NCBI GenBank assembly: GCA_014377145.1
Contig: JACMQE010000125.1
Coordinates: 1-15,472 of the forward strand
Source of the DNA: Glaciimonas sp.
Lineage (GTDB): Bacteria; Pseudomonadota; Gammaproteobacteria; Burkholderiales; Burkholderiaceae
Reading direction: 5' to 3'
Length of the DNA: 15,472 nucleotides
The position numbers were made by a program, and so were the translations under genes. Below are positions 8,141 through 15,355 of the stretch, in pieces. The notes beneath the pieces are model-generated. The model made no database searches and was not told where the DNA came from. It saw only the letters and a program-made list of their open reading frames with translations. The stretch's first letter is position 1; each line of letters starts with the position of its first letter.

Positions 8141-9047
8141 CTCTTGCCGGATATAGCAATGTTTGTACGCGTAATTGATACAGGCAGCTTCTCGGCCGCC
8201 GCATTAGCTGGGGCTGACGCCATCGGCGGCAAGCCGCCAGGTATCGCGGTTGTAACAGGCGCTATCTGTCGGTCTTCTGAAACGAACTACGCGTAAATTA
8301 CGACTCAGCGAGCCGGGTGTCGAAGCGTATCGGGATTGTCAAAAAATGGTAGCAGCCGCGAGAGCAGCCATGGATGTCACCCAAAAATTCGTCGCGCTTC
8401 CGCAAGGTCTGCTGCGGGCAGTATACCGAAGGCCTTTGGCAAGTCTGTGATTAGCCCGCTGATGCTCACATTTTTGACAAAATATCCGGAAGTTGACGTC
8501 CAGTTGATATTGACAGACAGCCAGATTGATTTGGTCAATGACGATATCGATCTGGCTATTTACATCACCGATCAGCCACCAGACGGGGTCGTGGCGCGAG
8601 CGTTAATGCAAATCACACAGGTTTTATGTGCAACGCCACAGTATCTGACAAAACAATGCACGCCTGCCCATCCGTATGCGTTATATCGACACAATTGTAT
8701 TTATTTGGGCCAGAATATAAGTGATAATGAATAGTGCTTCCGGCGCGCTGATGCAACTGTGGATGTTAAAATACATGGTCAGTATATCGCCAATCACAGC
8801 AGCGTACGGCTAGACGGCATATTGCACATCTCGGCATTGGCTGTTTGCTTTATTTCACCGCCCATAATGCGTTTTGCAAGGTTTAGCGGCGCTGGTGCTG
8901 GCCGACTGGGAATTCCTCGTAGCATCGCAAAGAGCCGCCTTCATTCAATATCTGCCGAATCGGTATCTGACGCGCAAAACGCGGGTCTTTATCGACCATC
9001 TGATACTGCATCTGCATCCCGCGCTGCAAGGTCATCGTTCAGATTAA
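8141..9047 (+). pseudogene. LysR-family transcriptional regulator, frameshifted
   Basis: A broken LysR-type regulator. The N-terminal winged HTH starts as LPDIAMFVRVIDTGSFSAAA (from about 8144), shifts frame near 8205 to LTPSAASRQVSRL, meets a TAA at 8253-8255 where the family has Glu, and continues as QALSVGLLKRTTRKLRLSEP. A further shift near 8425 leads into the effector domain: SIPKAFGKSVISPLMLTFLT, DVQLILTDSQIDLVNDDIDL, AIYITDQPPDGVVARAL. The C-terminal part is scattered (DATVDVKIHG, SVRLDGIL, IGCLLYFTAHNAF, AAFIQYLPNRYLTRKTRVFI) and ends at TAA 9045-9047. No credible ATG remains at the expected start. The 3' end overlaps the reverse-strand argP gene by 59 bp. It probably once controlled the divergent EamA gene, now also dead. 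Confidence 0.83.
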
Positions 9048-9918
9048 GGCGCGCTGTCTTGATGATGTGTTGAGACAATGCCTCGGTCAACGGTGTCTGA
9101 ATATTCCAAGCATACCAAACCAACGGCACATCGATCCCATCACCGGGTGTCAAATCGACCAATTTCCCTTCTGCTAGCGCACGATCAATTTGTAAGGTCG
9201 GGAACATGCCGTAGCCTAGCCCGGTATGGACAAATTTCTCAAACGCTTCGGCCGAACCAATGGAATGATGCGGAAAAGTGCCCTTCCAGCCTAAACGCCA
9301 ATCCAAAAACCGAGCATGCAGTGCATCTTTCTGGTTAAACACGATGGCAGGTGCTTGCGCCACTGCCGTTGAGGTAAAGCCATCATCAAACCAACGCTCT
9401 GCAAATCCCGGCGATGCAGCGCAGATATATCGCTCTATCCCTAGTGGGGTTACCGTCGTGCCTGCAACTGCTGCCGTTGAGCTGGTAACGCACGCGAAAA
9501 CGCTTCCTTCGCGCAACAATTGCAACGTATGATCTTGATCATCTATCAAAATCGTCAATTGACACTGGGGCGGATTGAGTATCGGGGCCAGGGCATCCAA
9601 CAACCAAGTGGCGAGCGTGTCTGCATTCACCGCAATAGCAATCTCAGGCAAGCTGGCGACTTCACCGATATCGCTATCCAGCGCCGCCTCCATCAACTTA
9701 ACTTGCCGATAATGAGCAATCAGGCGTTGGCCCAAGATCGTAGCAAACGGTGGTTGCGCTCGCACCATCAACAGCTGACCCGCCAGCTCTTCCATATTCC
9801 GTATCCGCTGCGAAATGGCCGACTGGCTGATATGCAACGAAAGCGCCGCCTTCTCAAAACTACCTAGTTTTACTACTGCATCAAGCGCGGCAAGTCCACG
9901 ATAGTCAAGATTTTTCAT
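8989..9918 (-). CDS. argP: ArgP/LysG-type LysR transcriptional regulator of lysE
   Basis: Intact 309-residue LysR-type activator of the ArgP (IciA/LysG) group, which senses basic amino acids and activates a LysE/ArgO exporter. The N-terminus MKNLDYRGLAALDAVVKLGS and the HTH ISQSAISQRIRNMEE are typical of the group, as is the residue 150-250 effector region (CAASPGFAERWF, FNQKDALHARFLDW, GYGMFPTLQIDRALAEGKLV). An AAGGA ribosome-binding site lies just upstream of the ATG at 9918. It is divergent from lysE across 256 bp, the standard arrangement. The last 15 or so residues (DDLAARDADAVSDGR) are encoded antisense to the tail of the neighbouring LysR pseudogene and exceed the usual family length, so the native stop may have been lost. 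Otherwise it appears functional. Confidence 0.9.
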   Translation of the reverse strand: MKNLDYRGLAALDAVVKLGSFEKAALSLHISQSAISQRIRNMEELAGQLLMVRAQPPFATILGQRLIAHYRQVKLMEAALDSDIGEVASLPEIAIAVNADTLATWLLDALAPILNPPQCQLTILIDDQDHTLQLLREGSVFACVTSSTAAVAGTTVTPLGIERYICAASPGFAERWFDDGFTSTAVAQAPAIVFNQKDALHARFLDWRLGWKGTFPHHSIGSAEAFEKFVHTGLGYGMFPTLQIDRALAEGKLVDLTPGDGIDVPLVWYAWNIQTPLTEALSQHIIKTARLNLNDDLAARDADAVSDGR

Positions 9919-9934
9919 ATTGTCCTTGTTATTT

Positions 9935-10064
9935 GGACTTACGCAAAATTATCCCCGTTATCCCCGTAACGCGCTTACAAAAATCTACCGACGAAGGCTT
10001 ATGTTAGACCGGATCACGTAGATAGCTAGGGGCACAACGCTGCTATGTAATTTTACATAAGCCC
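9935..10064. mobile_element. 130-bp MITE-like element (copy C)
   Basis: The left end GGACTTACGCAAAATTATCC pairs with a right end whose reverse complement begins GGGCTTATGTAAAATTACAT. The interior shares AACGCGCTTACAAA with the 66-bp copy at 5229, so the two belong to one family. The flanks are TT on both sides instead of TA, either because the site has mutated or because the target differed. It has no coding capacity. The element fills half of the argP-lysE intergenic region and starts 16 bp upstream of the argP start codon, so the argP promoter may now lie inside it. Confidence 0.65.
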
Positions 10065-10090
10065 TTGATATAAGTGCCCTTGATATAAGT
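10061..10090. repeat. Perfect 15-bp tandem duplication in lysE promoter region
   Basis: GCCCTTGATATAAGT occurs twice back to back (10061-10075 and 10076-10090). The first four bases of the first copy are the end of the adjacent MITE-like element, so the duplication arose after that insertion. The second copy supplies TTGATA (10080-10085), a plausible -35 box, and the ATAAG half of the LysR-type operator. Confidence 0.85.
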
Positions 10091-10099
10091 TTTGCTTAT
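10085..10099 (+). promoter_or_regulatory. LysR-type operator ATAAG-N5-CTTAT upstream of lysE
   Basis: ATAAG (10085-10089), five bases (TTTTG) and CTTAT (10095-10099) form a perfect dyad of the T-N11-A type bound by LysR regulators. It overlaps a 12-bp palindrome CTTATTAATAAG (10095-10106). Its place about 75 bp upstream of lysE in the divergent argP-lysE region suggests it is the ArgP activation site. The binding assignment is inferred from motif and context. Confidence 0.6.
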
Positions 10100-10163
10100 T
10101 AATAAGTAGATTCATTCATTGTACTTATATATCACCCCGCTTTAAGCTTGGGTTATGAACATG

Positions 10164-10169
10164 AAGGAG
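10164..10169 (+). promoter_or_regulatory. lysE ribosome-binding site AAGGAG
   Basis: A strong Shine-Dalgarno sequence lies five bases before the ATG at 10175. It decides the lysE start against the upstream in-frame alternative at 10148. Confidence 0.8.
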
Positions 10170-10174
10170 CTAAT

Positions 10175-10786
10175 ATGGAAAGCGCAGCATTTATTAGAGG
10201 AATAAGTTTGGGAGCTGGGTTAATTATCGCTATCGGCGCACAAAACGCCTTTATTTTGCGTCAAGGATTGCAACGTCGGTATGTACTTACATCGGTGCTC
10301 ATTTGTAGTCTGTGCGATGCCATGCTGATCGCCTGTGGCGTCGCTGGTGCAGGCGCCTTGATCGCTAACAATCCGGCCTTACTCACCTTCGCAAAATGGG
10401 GCGGAGCAGTATTTTTGGGATGTTATGGCATTCGCTCAGCCATGGCTGCATGGAAACCGACCGGGCTCACCACATCCAGCAAACCGCTCGCGCCGCCATG
10501 TCACAAGGCAGTCATCACCAGTGCACTGGGATTTAGCTTGCTCAATCCGCACGCCTATCTGGACACTATAGTCTTGCTGGGATCAATCGGCGGGCAAGAA
10601 ATTGGCGTTGGCCGCATCTCGTTTGCCGCTGGTGCGATGCTGGCATCATTACTCTGGTTTTTAGGGCTGGGATTCGGCGCACGTTTTGCCAAACCGGTAT
10701 TTGCCAAACCGGTTGCTTGGCGCGTGCTGGATGGAGTAGTTGCGCTGACAATGTGGGCGATTGCTGCATCATTATTACTGAGATAA
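10175..10786 (+). CDS. lysE: LysE/ArgO family basic amino acid exporter
   Basis: Intact 203-residue inner-membrane exporter of the LysE superfamily, expected to expel lysine and/or arginine when their levels rise. The start MESAAFIRGISLGAGLIIAI is followed by the family signature GAQNAFILRQGLQRRYV near residue 25. Six hydrophobic helices are visible, with the conserved FSLLNPHAYLDTIVLLGSIG near residue 120 and the ending AWRVLDGVVALTMWAIAASL. The start is fixed by AAGGAG. Expression is probably activated by the divergent ArgP-like regulator through the dyad at 10085-10099. A small internal repeat encodes FAKPVFAKPV (10685-10713) without changing the usual length of the family. Lysine versus arginine cannot be told from the sequence. 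Confidence 0.9.
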   Translation: MESAAFIRGISLGAGLIIAIGAQNAFILRQGLQRRYVLTSVLICSLCDAMLIACGVAGAGALIANNPALLTFAKWGGAVFLGCYGIRSAMAAWKPTGLTTSSKPLAPPCHKAVITSALGFSLLNPHAYLDTIVLLGSIGGQEIGVGRISFAAGAMLASLLWFLGLGFGARFAKPVFAKPVAWRVLDGVVALTMWAIAASLLLR

Positions 10787-10912
10787 TAACTGAATGCGAC
10801 CGAATGATCGCAACCATTTGTAAGCATCAAATCTACGCCAGTATGCGTTTTTTGAATTTTTCAGGGTCGCTCAAATGACAAAAATATCATACACGATGAC
10901 CACATATTAAGC

Positions 10913-10942
10913 AAAAAAGGGAAGAGTGAGTTGATCCACCCT
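10913..10942 (-). terminator. Possible terminator of the reverse-strand MscS pseudogene
   Basis: On the reverse strand AGGGTG and CACTCT form a 6-bp stem (one G-T pair) around an 8-nt loop, followed by TCCC and a run of six T. It lies 25 bp after the stop at 10967. The stem is short and the T-run is offset, so this is weak. Confidence 0.35.
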
Positions 10943-10966
10943 ATTTTATTTTTCCGTTAACCCCCT

Positions 10967-11726
10967 TCAATATTCTCGCACCGGAAACGGAATCGAAAAA
11001 CCAGTCAGATCCAGCGTTGGCTTAATCTGCTGAATAATATTCCAACCCACATCCCAAAAATCAGGCGTCTTAACCCAAAACCGTATTTTCAGCATGATCG
11101 CACTATCTGCATGTTCGCTCACCACCACCAGCGGTACTGGCGACTGCAATACGCGCGGATCAACGTTTAGCAATTCAGTCAAAGCTTGGATTGCCTTCGC
11201 CGGATCGTTTTTATAATTTATCCCAATCGCCAGATCCATGCGACGCCGGTCATGCCGGCTATAGTTCGTCACCGCGCTGTTCCATAGCTGATTACATACA
11301 CCATCCCCCTTACTCAGCTTGGTCGCAAACAGTCCGATTTCATCGACGGTGCCTTCAATGCTGCTGTTTTCAATATATTCATCGACCTGAAAGGGCCGCA
11401 AGAACAACAACATCATGCCCGCCGCAATATTTTGCAGAGTGCCTTGTAACGCAATGAAGCTGGCGGTCTGCACCCCGAACTGCCCCAGCAATGCGATCAA
11501 TGTAATCAGCCGTACCAACCACAGCAATACGCTGCGCAACCGGCCGTAGCGTTGCATCAACGTTAGAACGGACCAGCAGACGTTCAAATGTATTCGCCAG
11601 TTTGGAAGAAAACCACCAACCCACCAGCATAACGATCGCTAGCACAGCATTCACGGCGTAATCCAGCGACGATGTTGCCAAAAAGTTCCAAAGTGCATTA
11701 AGTTGATCGAAGGCAAAAGTATTCAA
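10967..11726 (-). pseudogene. MscS-type mechanosensitive channel, frameshifted and lacking the pore helix
   Basis: Reverse-strand small-conductance mechanosensitive channel gene; such channels form heptamers that release solutes on hypo-osmotic shock. The N-terminal helix region is VNAVLAIVMLVGWWFSSKLA, then LVRSNVDATLRPV. A frameshift near 11540 leads to LLWLVRLITLIALLGQFGVQ, then TASFIALQGTLQNIAAG and LFLRPFQVDEYIE. Between FIA and LQGTLQ (about 11449) the Gly/Ala-rich TM3 pore segment normally present (GAAGLAIGLA-like) is missing, about 14 residues, in frame. A second in-frame loss occurs at GDGVC/NQLWNSAVTNYSR (about 11295), where the family has a FVPN-containing stretch. The C-terminus (PTLDLTGFSIPFPVREY) is normal. 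Without the pore helix it could not form a channel even if the frameshift were bypassed. Confidence 0.88.
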
Positions 11727-12046
11727 TGACGAACTCCTATTTCGGTGATGGACAAGCTAACAGTAAGTTGCCCAGCCTTATTTGTATCCCTAGCACGACG
11801 ATCAAACAAGCCGGAAATTGGCAAGTTTTAAGATCGATTGATCCTACATTTACGCATTTAATGGCATTTAACTCGCTATGTTAACAGTACGCACATTTGC
11901 AAAATATCGGACTAATGACAAATCTGGATAATCGCACCAGCTCAAACGATGGCAAGCAGCATGCGAGCTGTACCAGTTTTACTACTATTGGATATTAATA
12001 GTCTTACTTAACACTTACGCACCAGCCACCCACTTGATTGAGCCAA
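11727..12046. other. Intergenic region, no gene recognised
   Basis: These 320 bp between the divergent mscS and hisC remnants hold no credible ORF or RNA gene. Fairly AT-rich stretches (11830-12010) could have carried the promoters of both genes. The only recognisable piece is ACACTTACGC at 12011, preceded by TA, which resembles the terminal repeat of the MITE-like family. Confidence 0.5.
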
Positions 12047-13102
12047 ATGAGCAAAGACTGGAGTCCCATCGTCAGTCGTCTGACACCCTACACGCCTGGT
12101 GAACAGCCCAAGATCAGCAATCTGATCAAATTCAATACCAATGACAAACCCTACGGGCCATCACCGCTAAATTGCGACTGTACCCGAATCCGGATGCAGA
12201 GCCACTCAAACTGGCGATTGCCACCCAAAATGCCCAGTATGGGGTCACACCTGCGCATGTATTTGTCGGCAATGGTTCCGATGAAGTATTAGCACATGCG
12301 TTTCAGGCGCTGCTGCAACACGACGATCCGATTCTGTACCCGGACATCACATACAGCTTTTACCCAACCTATTCCAGCCTGTACCAGATCGCCTATAAAA
12401 TTATTCCGCTACCAGACGATTTCACAATTCGGATCGATGATTATCTGAAGGCAGGAAAAAACGGCGGCATTATTTTTCCCAATCCAAATGCCCCTACCGG
12501 GTGTCTGCTGCCGTTATCCGAGATCGAACGGCTAGTCGCCGCACAACCTGACAGCACCATCATCATAGATGAAGCCTACGTCGACTTCGGCGGCACAAGC
12601 GCAATTCCGCTGGTGGCCCATTATCCCAATCTGCTAGTCGTCCACACACTCTCCAAATCTCGCTGACTAAGCAGGCCTGCGGGTCGGCTTTGCCATCGGT
12701 CATCCTGATCTGATCATCACGCTAGAGCGTATCAAAAACAGCTTCAACTCTTATCCGCTAGATCGCATGGCGATTGCCGGTGCCGCGGCAGCGATTGAAG
12801 ATCAAGCCCATTTTGAGACCACCTGCCTAGCCATGATCAACAGCCGCAATAGGCTGGTGGAGAGTTTGAGCGCGCTCGGCTTTACCGTATTGCCATCAGC
12901 AGCCAACTTCGTTTTTGTCCGCCATCCGCAACACGATGCGACACAGATTGCCGCCGGATTACGTAGCGATGGTATCATCGTGCGCCACTTTACTACCCCG
13001 TGGATTGCACAATTTCTACGGATTACGGTCGGCTCCGATGCCGATTGTCAGGCATTGCTGAATGCATTGCCGAAGTGTTTACAAAATAAGGGTGACCACT
13101 AA
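12047..13102 (+). pseudogene. hisC: Histidinol-phosphate aminotransferase, two frame disruptions
   Basis: HisC is a PLP-dependent enzyme of histidine synthesis that transaminates imidazole-acetol phosphate to histidinol phosphate. The N-terminus [20 protein letters not shown] leads to [11 protein letters not shown] (family NTNENPYGPSP). At about 12157-12166 the frame changes into [17 protein letters not shown], with about 20 bp lost. Then follow [26 protein letters not shown] and [12 protein letters not shown] (PLP-contacting Asp and Tyr), then HTLSKSR with the Schiff-base Lys at 12655-12657. A TGA at 12664-12666 and a frameshift follow, after which [16 protein letters not shown] continues to the normal C-terminus and TAA. 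Its position outside a his operon suggests a second, stand-alone hisC copy. No ribosome-binding site is evident. Almost the full length is kept, so inactivation looks recent. Confidence 0.92.
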
Positions 13103-13171
13103 AAATGCGTAGCGGACGGATGGCGTTAAAGGCCAGACAAGCTAGTCGACTAGGAGAGCACAATACCGATA

Positions 13172-13191
13172 GGGTGATTTTGCGTAAGTCC
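13172..13191 (-). mobile_element. MITE/IS terminal end (copy D, right end)
   Basis: Read in reverse this is GGACTTACGCAAAATCACCC, nearly identical to the right end of the 66-bp element (5275-5294). TA follows at 13192-13193. It lies 70 bp after the hisC pseudogene. A weaker candidate left end occurs at 12011, also next to TA, just before hisC. Confidence 0.6.
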
Positions 13192-13273
13192 TATCAATAA
13201 TTTATTTATCAACAGCAGTCCAGCATGTTTGTTAGTTTATTATATAGCGCCGCGCACCCTCATTTTTTCATCA

Positions 13274-14425
13274 ATGAAAAATCAACGTACTTTTCTCGCC
13301 CCCTCCGTCAACCGCATGCGTCAAGCGGCGCTGCCGCTGCTATTTGTCTTGCTGGGCGCGATCTACGCGACTTGGGCCTCACGCATTCCAGCGGTGAGGG
13401 ATACCTTGCAACTTGACCCTGCCGAATTAAGTCTGATCTTGCTGTGCGCTGGGATTGGGGCTGTTGGGTCGTTCCCACTGGCGGCATGGCTGAGCGGACG
13501 TTACGGTGCACGTCAAAGCGCTGGCTATGCGGGAATAGGCTTATTATTGACCATGCCATGTCTGGCGCTGGCACCGAATATAGCGTGGCTGATGCTGGCA
13601 ATGACCAGTTTAGGTATTTGTTCCGGTTGTTTTGATGTCGCGATCAATGCGCTGGGTGCCAAAGCTGAAAAAATTGCTGGCCGTGCAATCATGTCGCTGT
13701 TACATGCGTGGTTTTGCGTTGGCACATTATCCGGCGCGTTGATTGGCAGCGGGCTGGCGAGCATTGGCATGCCGCCTTTTCCACATTTCGGATTGCTTGC
13801 CCTCACCCTCGCGTTGCCACTCTGGCTTTGCTACAACGCGTTAGCGAATGATCGGTCCGAACCAATCGCGGGAAAAAAATATTTTTCTGTGCCGCATAGG
13901 CCAATGATTGTACTTGGCGTGATTGGATTTTGCAGTGCCATTGTTGAAGGGTCGATTGCGGACTGGAGCGGGGTCTATATGAAAGACTGCCTGCAAGCCA
14001 CCGACGGCACTGCACCGCTGGCTTTTGCGGCCTTCACGGCGATGATGCTAGTCACACGCCTGATCGGGGACCGTTTGAAAGAGCGATTTAATGCACGCAA
14101 AGTCGTCACCGTCGGTGCGTTGATCGGCAGTGTCGGGATGTTTGTTGCGCTGATTGCGGACACCGTTCCGCTCTCTATTGTCGGCTTTGCGCTCACTGGC
14201 GCTGGCGTGGCGACGGTGTTCCCTTTTGTGTTTAGTGCTGCCGGTCGACATGGTTCGACTGTCTTGGCTGGCGTCGCCACTCTGAGCTATGGTGGCGGAT
14301 TGATCGGGCCACCGATGATCGGTTTTCTGGCACATAGCTTTGGCTTGCACGTAGCGTTGGCATTGGTGGGGTGGTTGTGTCTGGCAGTCGCGCTGGCGGC
14401 TAGTCAGGCCAAATGGCTGAAATAA
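13274..14425 (+). CDS. YbjJ-like major facilitator superfamily transporter
   Basis: Intact MFS permease of 383 residues from the ATG at 13274 (398 from a TTG at 13229, or 369 from the ATG at 13316). I chose 13274 because it gives a short N-terminal tail before helix 1 (LPLLFVLLGAIYATWASRIP). Twelve hydrophobic helices are visible. The pattern ATWASRIPAVRDTLQLDPAE, the glycine-rich LLCAGIGAVGSFPLAAWLSG and GRYGARQ, the SGCFDVAINALGAKAE segment and EGSIADWSGVYMKD are typical of the YbjJ-like group of MFS proteins. The physiological substrate of the group is unclear. No good ribosome-binding site is seen before any start. The MITE-like end at 13172-13191 lies 80 bp upstream and may affect its promoter. 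Confidence 0.85.
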   Translation: MKNQRTFLAPSVNRMRQAALPLLFVLLGAIYATWASRIPAVRDTLQLDPAELSLILLCAGIGAVGSFPLAAWLSGRYGARQSAGYAGIGLLLTMPCLALAPNIAWLMLAMTSLGICSGCFDVAINALGAKAEKIAGRAIMSLLHAWFCVGTLSGALIGSGLASIGMPPFPHFGLLALTLALPLWLCYNALANDRSEPIAGKKYFSVPHRPMIVLGVIGFCSAIVEGSIADWSGVYMKDCLQATDGTAPLAFAAFTAMMLVTRLIGDRLKERFNARKVVTVGALIGSVGMFVALIADTVPLSIVGFALTGAGVATVFPFVFSAAGRHGSTVLAGVATLSYGGGLIGPPMIGFLAHSFGLHVALALVGWLCLAVALAASQAKWLK

Positions 14426-14431
14426 AACGCC

Positions 14432-14450
14432 GTCTGATGAATGATCGGAC
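14432..14450. other. Hairpin after the MFS gene
   Basis: GTCTGAT and ATCGGAC form a 7-bp stem (one G-T pair) with a 5-nt loop, six bases after the MFS stop codon. There is no T-run, so it may stabilise a 3' end but is not a standard rho-independent terminator. Confidence 0.35.
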
Positions 14451-14496
14451 AATATGCCATAGTTTTCTATGAGAAACCATTTTGCTGGCGTTCTCC

Positions 14497-14579
14497 CTGC
14501 TACAAAATACGCCATTGGAAGCGGGATGACGTATTTGGATATGCACTGACATACGCCAGTAAGCCGATTTTTGTAGCAG
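14497..14579. repeat. 83-bp element with 11-bp perfect terminal inverted repeats
   Basis: CTGCTACAAAA (14497-14507) and TTTTGTAGCAG (14569-14579) are perfect inverted complements, and both ends are flanked by TCC (14494-14496 and 14580-14582). Inside, ATACGCCA occurs twice. It has no coding capacity. The structure suggests a tiny MITE, unrelated to the CTTACGCAAAA family, or a long hairpin between the MFS gene and the lipoprotein pseudogene. Confidence 0.55.
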
Positions 14580-14626
14580 TCCGATAAGAAATATCATGTG
14601 TTTTTTAAAAATGCTTTTGAGACATC

Positions 14627-15355
14627 ATGATGCCTAATTTTTCCACACTTATTTTTGCTTACCGTCTGGCACTCGCGCTCGCCGCATGCGCGATGCTGGT
14701 GGCCTGCGCTGGACCGGCACAAGAAAGCCGGTACCTGACGATCTTCAAATATTGTCATCCCGCTGGGAGCTCACCAATTGGCACATCCCCAAAGCGATAA
14801 TGGCGATCCGGTCATCCTGAATTTCAGTAACAAAAAAGGTGAAGGACAGATCAGCGGACGCGCCTGGTGTAACCAGTTTACGGCACCGTTTTCGCTCCGT
14901 GGCCCTGGTCGACTAACAATCGTTGAAGCATTGACGACACGCATGGCTTGCCCTGAACCGGATATGCTTTTTGAAGCGGATTTTCTCGACAAACTGCTAG
15001 CCGTAAATAACTACAAGATTACTGGCCCTGTAATGGAAATGGTCACCACCGACGGCAAGACCCTGACTTTCCATGCCTATGAAAAAATCGGCGCGGCTGC
15101 CAACATAAAATTCATCTACATTGCCGCAGAAAAAGCCCCTTGTAATAACGGCGTGATGAAGACAAGTTGCTATCAAATCCGTGAAGACAAAAAAGTGCCA
15201 TGGCAAATTTGGTACGGCGACATTACTGACTTTAGACCAGAAGCAGGAGTTGCATATTGGAAGAGCACACCCAAAATCCACTAGTCGATGTTAATCTAGT
15301 CAAGTGGACTCTGGATTTGGTGATGGAGCAGGAAGTCATTAACTATCGAAAGTAG
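14627..15355 (+). pseudogene. META and DUF4377 domain lipoprotein, frameshifted
   Basis: Remains of a secreted lipoprotein with a META (HslJ-like) domain followed by a DUF4377-like domain. The ATG pair at 14627/14630 begins a signal sequence (RLALALAACAMLVAC, lipobox Cys27). The frame then changes twice: PVPDDLQILSSRWELTNWHI (from 14728) and SDNGDPVILNFSNKKGEGQI (from about 14785). The META body follows: ISGRAWCNQFTAPFSLRG, then MACPEPDMLFEADFLDKLLA. The DUF4377-like part has CYQIREDKKVPWQIWYGDIT and FRPEAGVAY. A third change near 15255, with a few residues missing, gives EEHTQNPLVDVNLVKWTLDL and ends VMEQEVINYRK at TAG 15353-15355. The long central frame (14778-15284) might be mistaken for a gene but lacks the signal peptide and the native end. 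Proteins of this kind are linked to envelope stress, but the function here is unknown. Confidence 0.8.

Noticed and set aside
14048..14515. Reverse-strand 155-codon frame
   Set aside because: Antisense shadow of the intact MFS gene with low-complexity Arg/Gln/His content.
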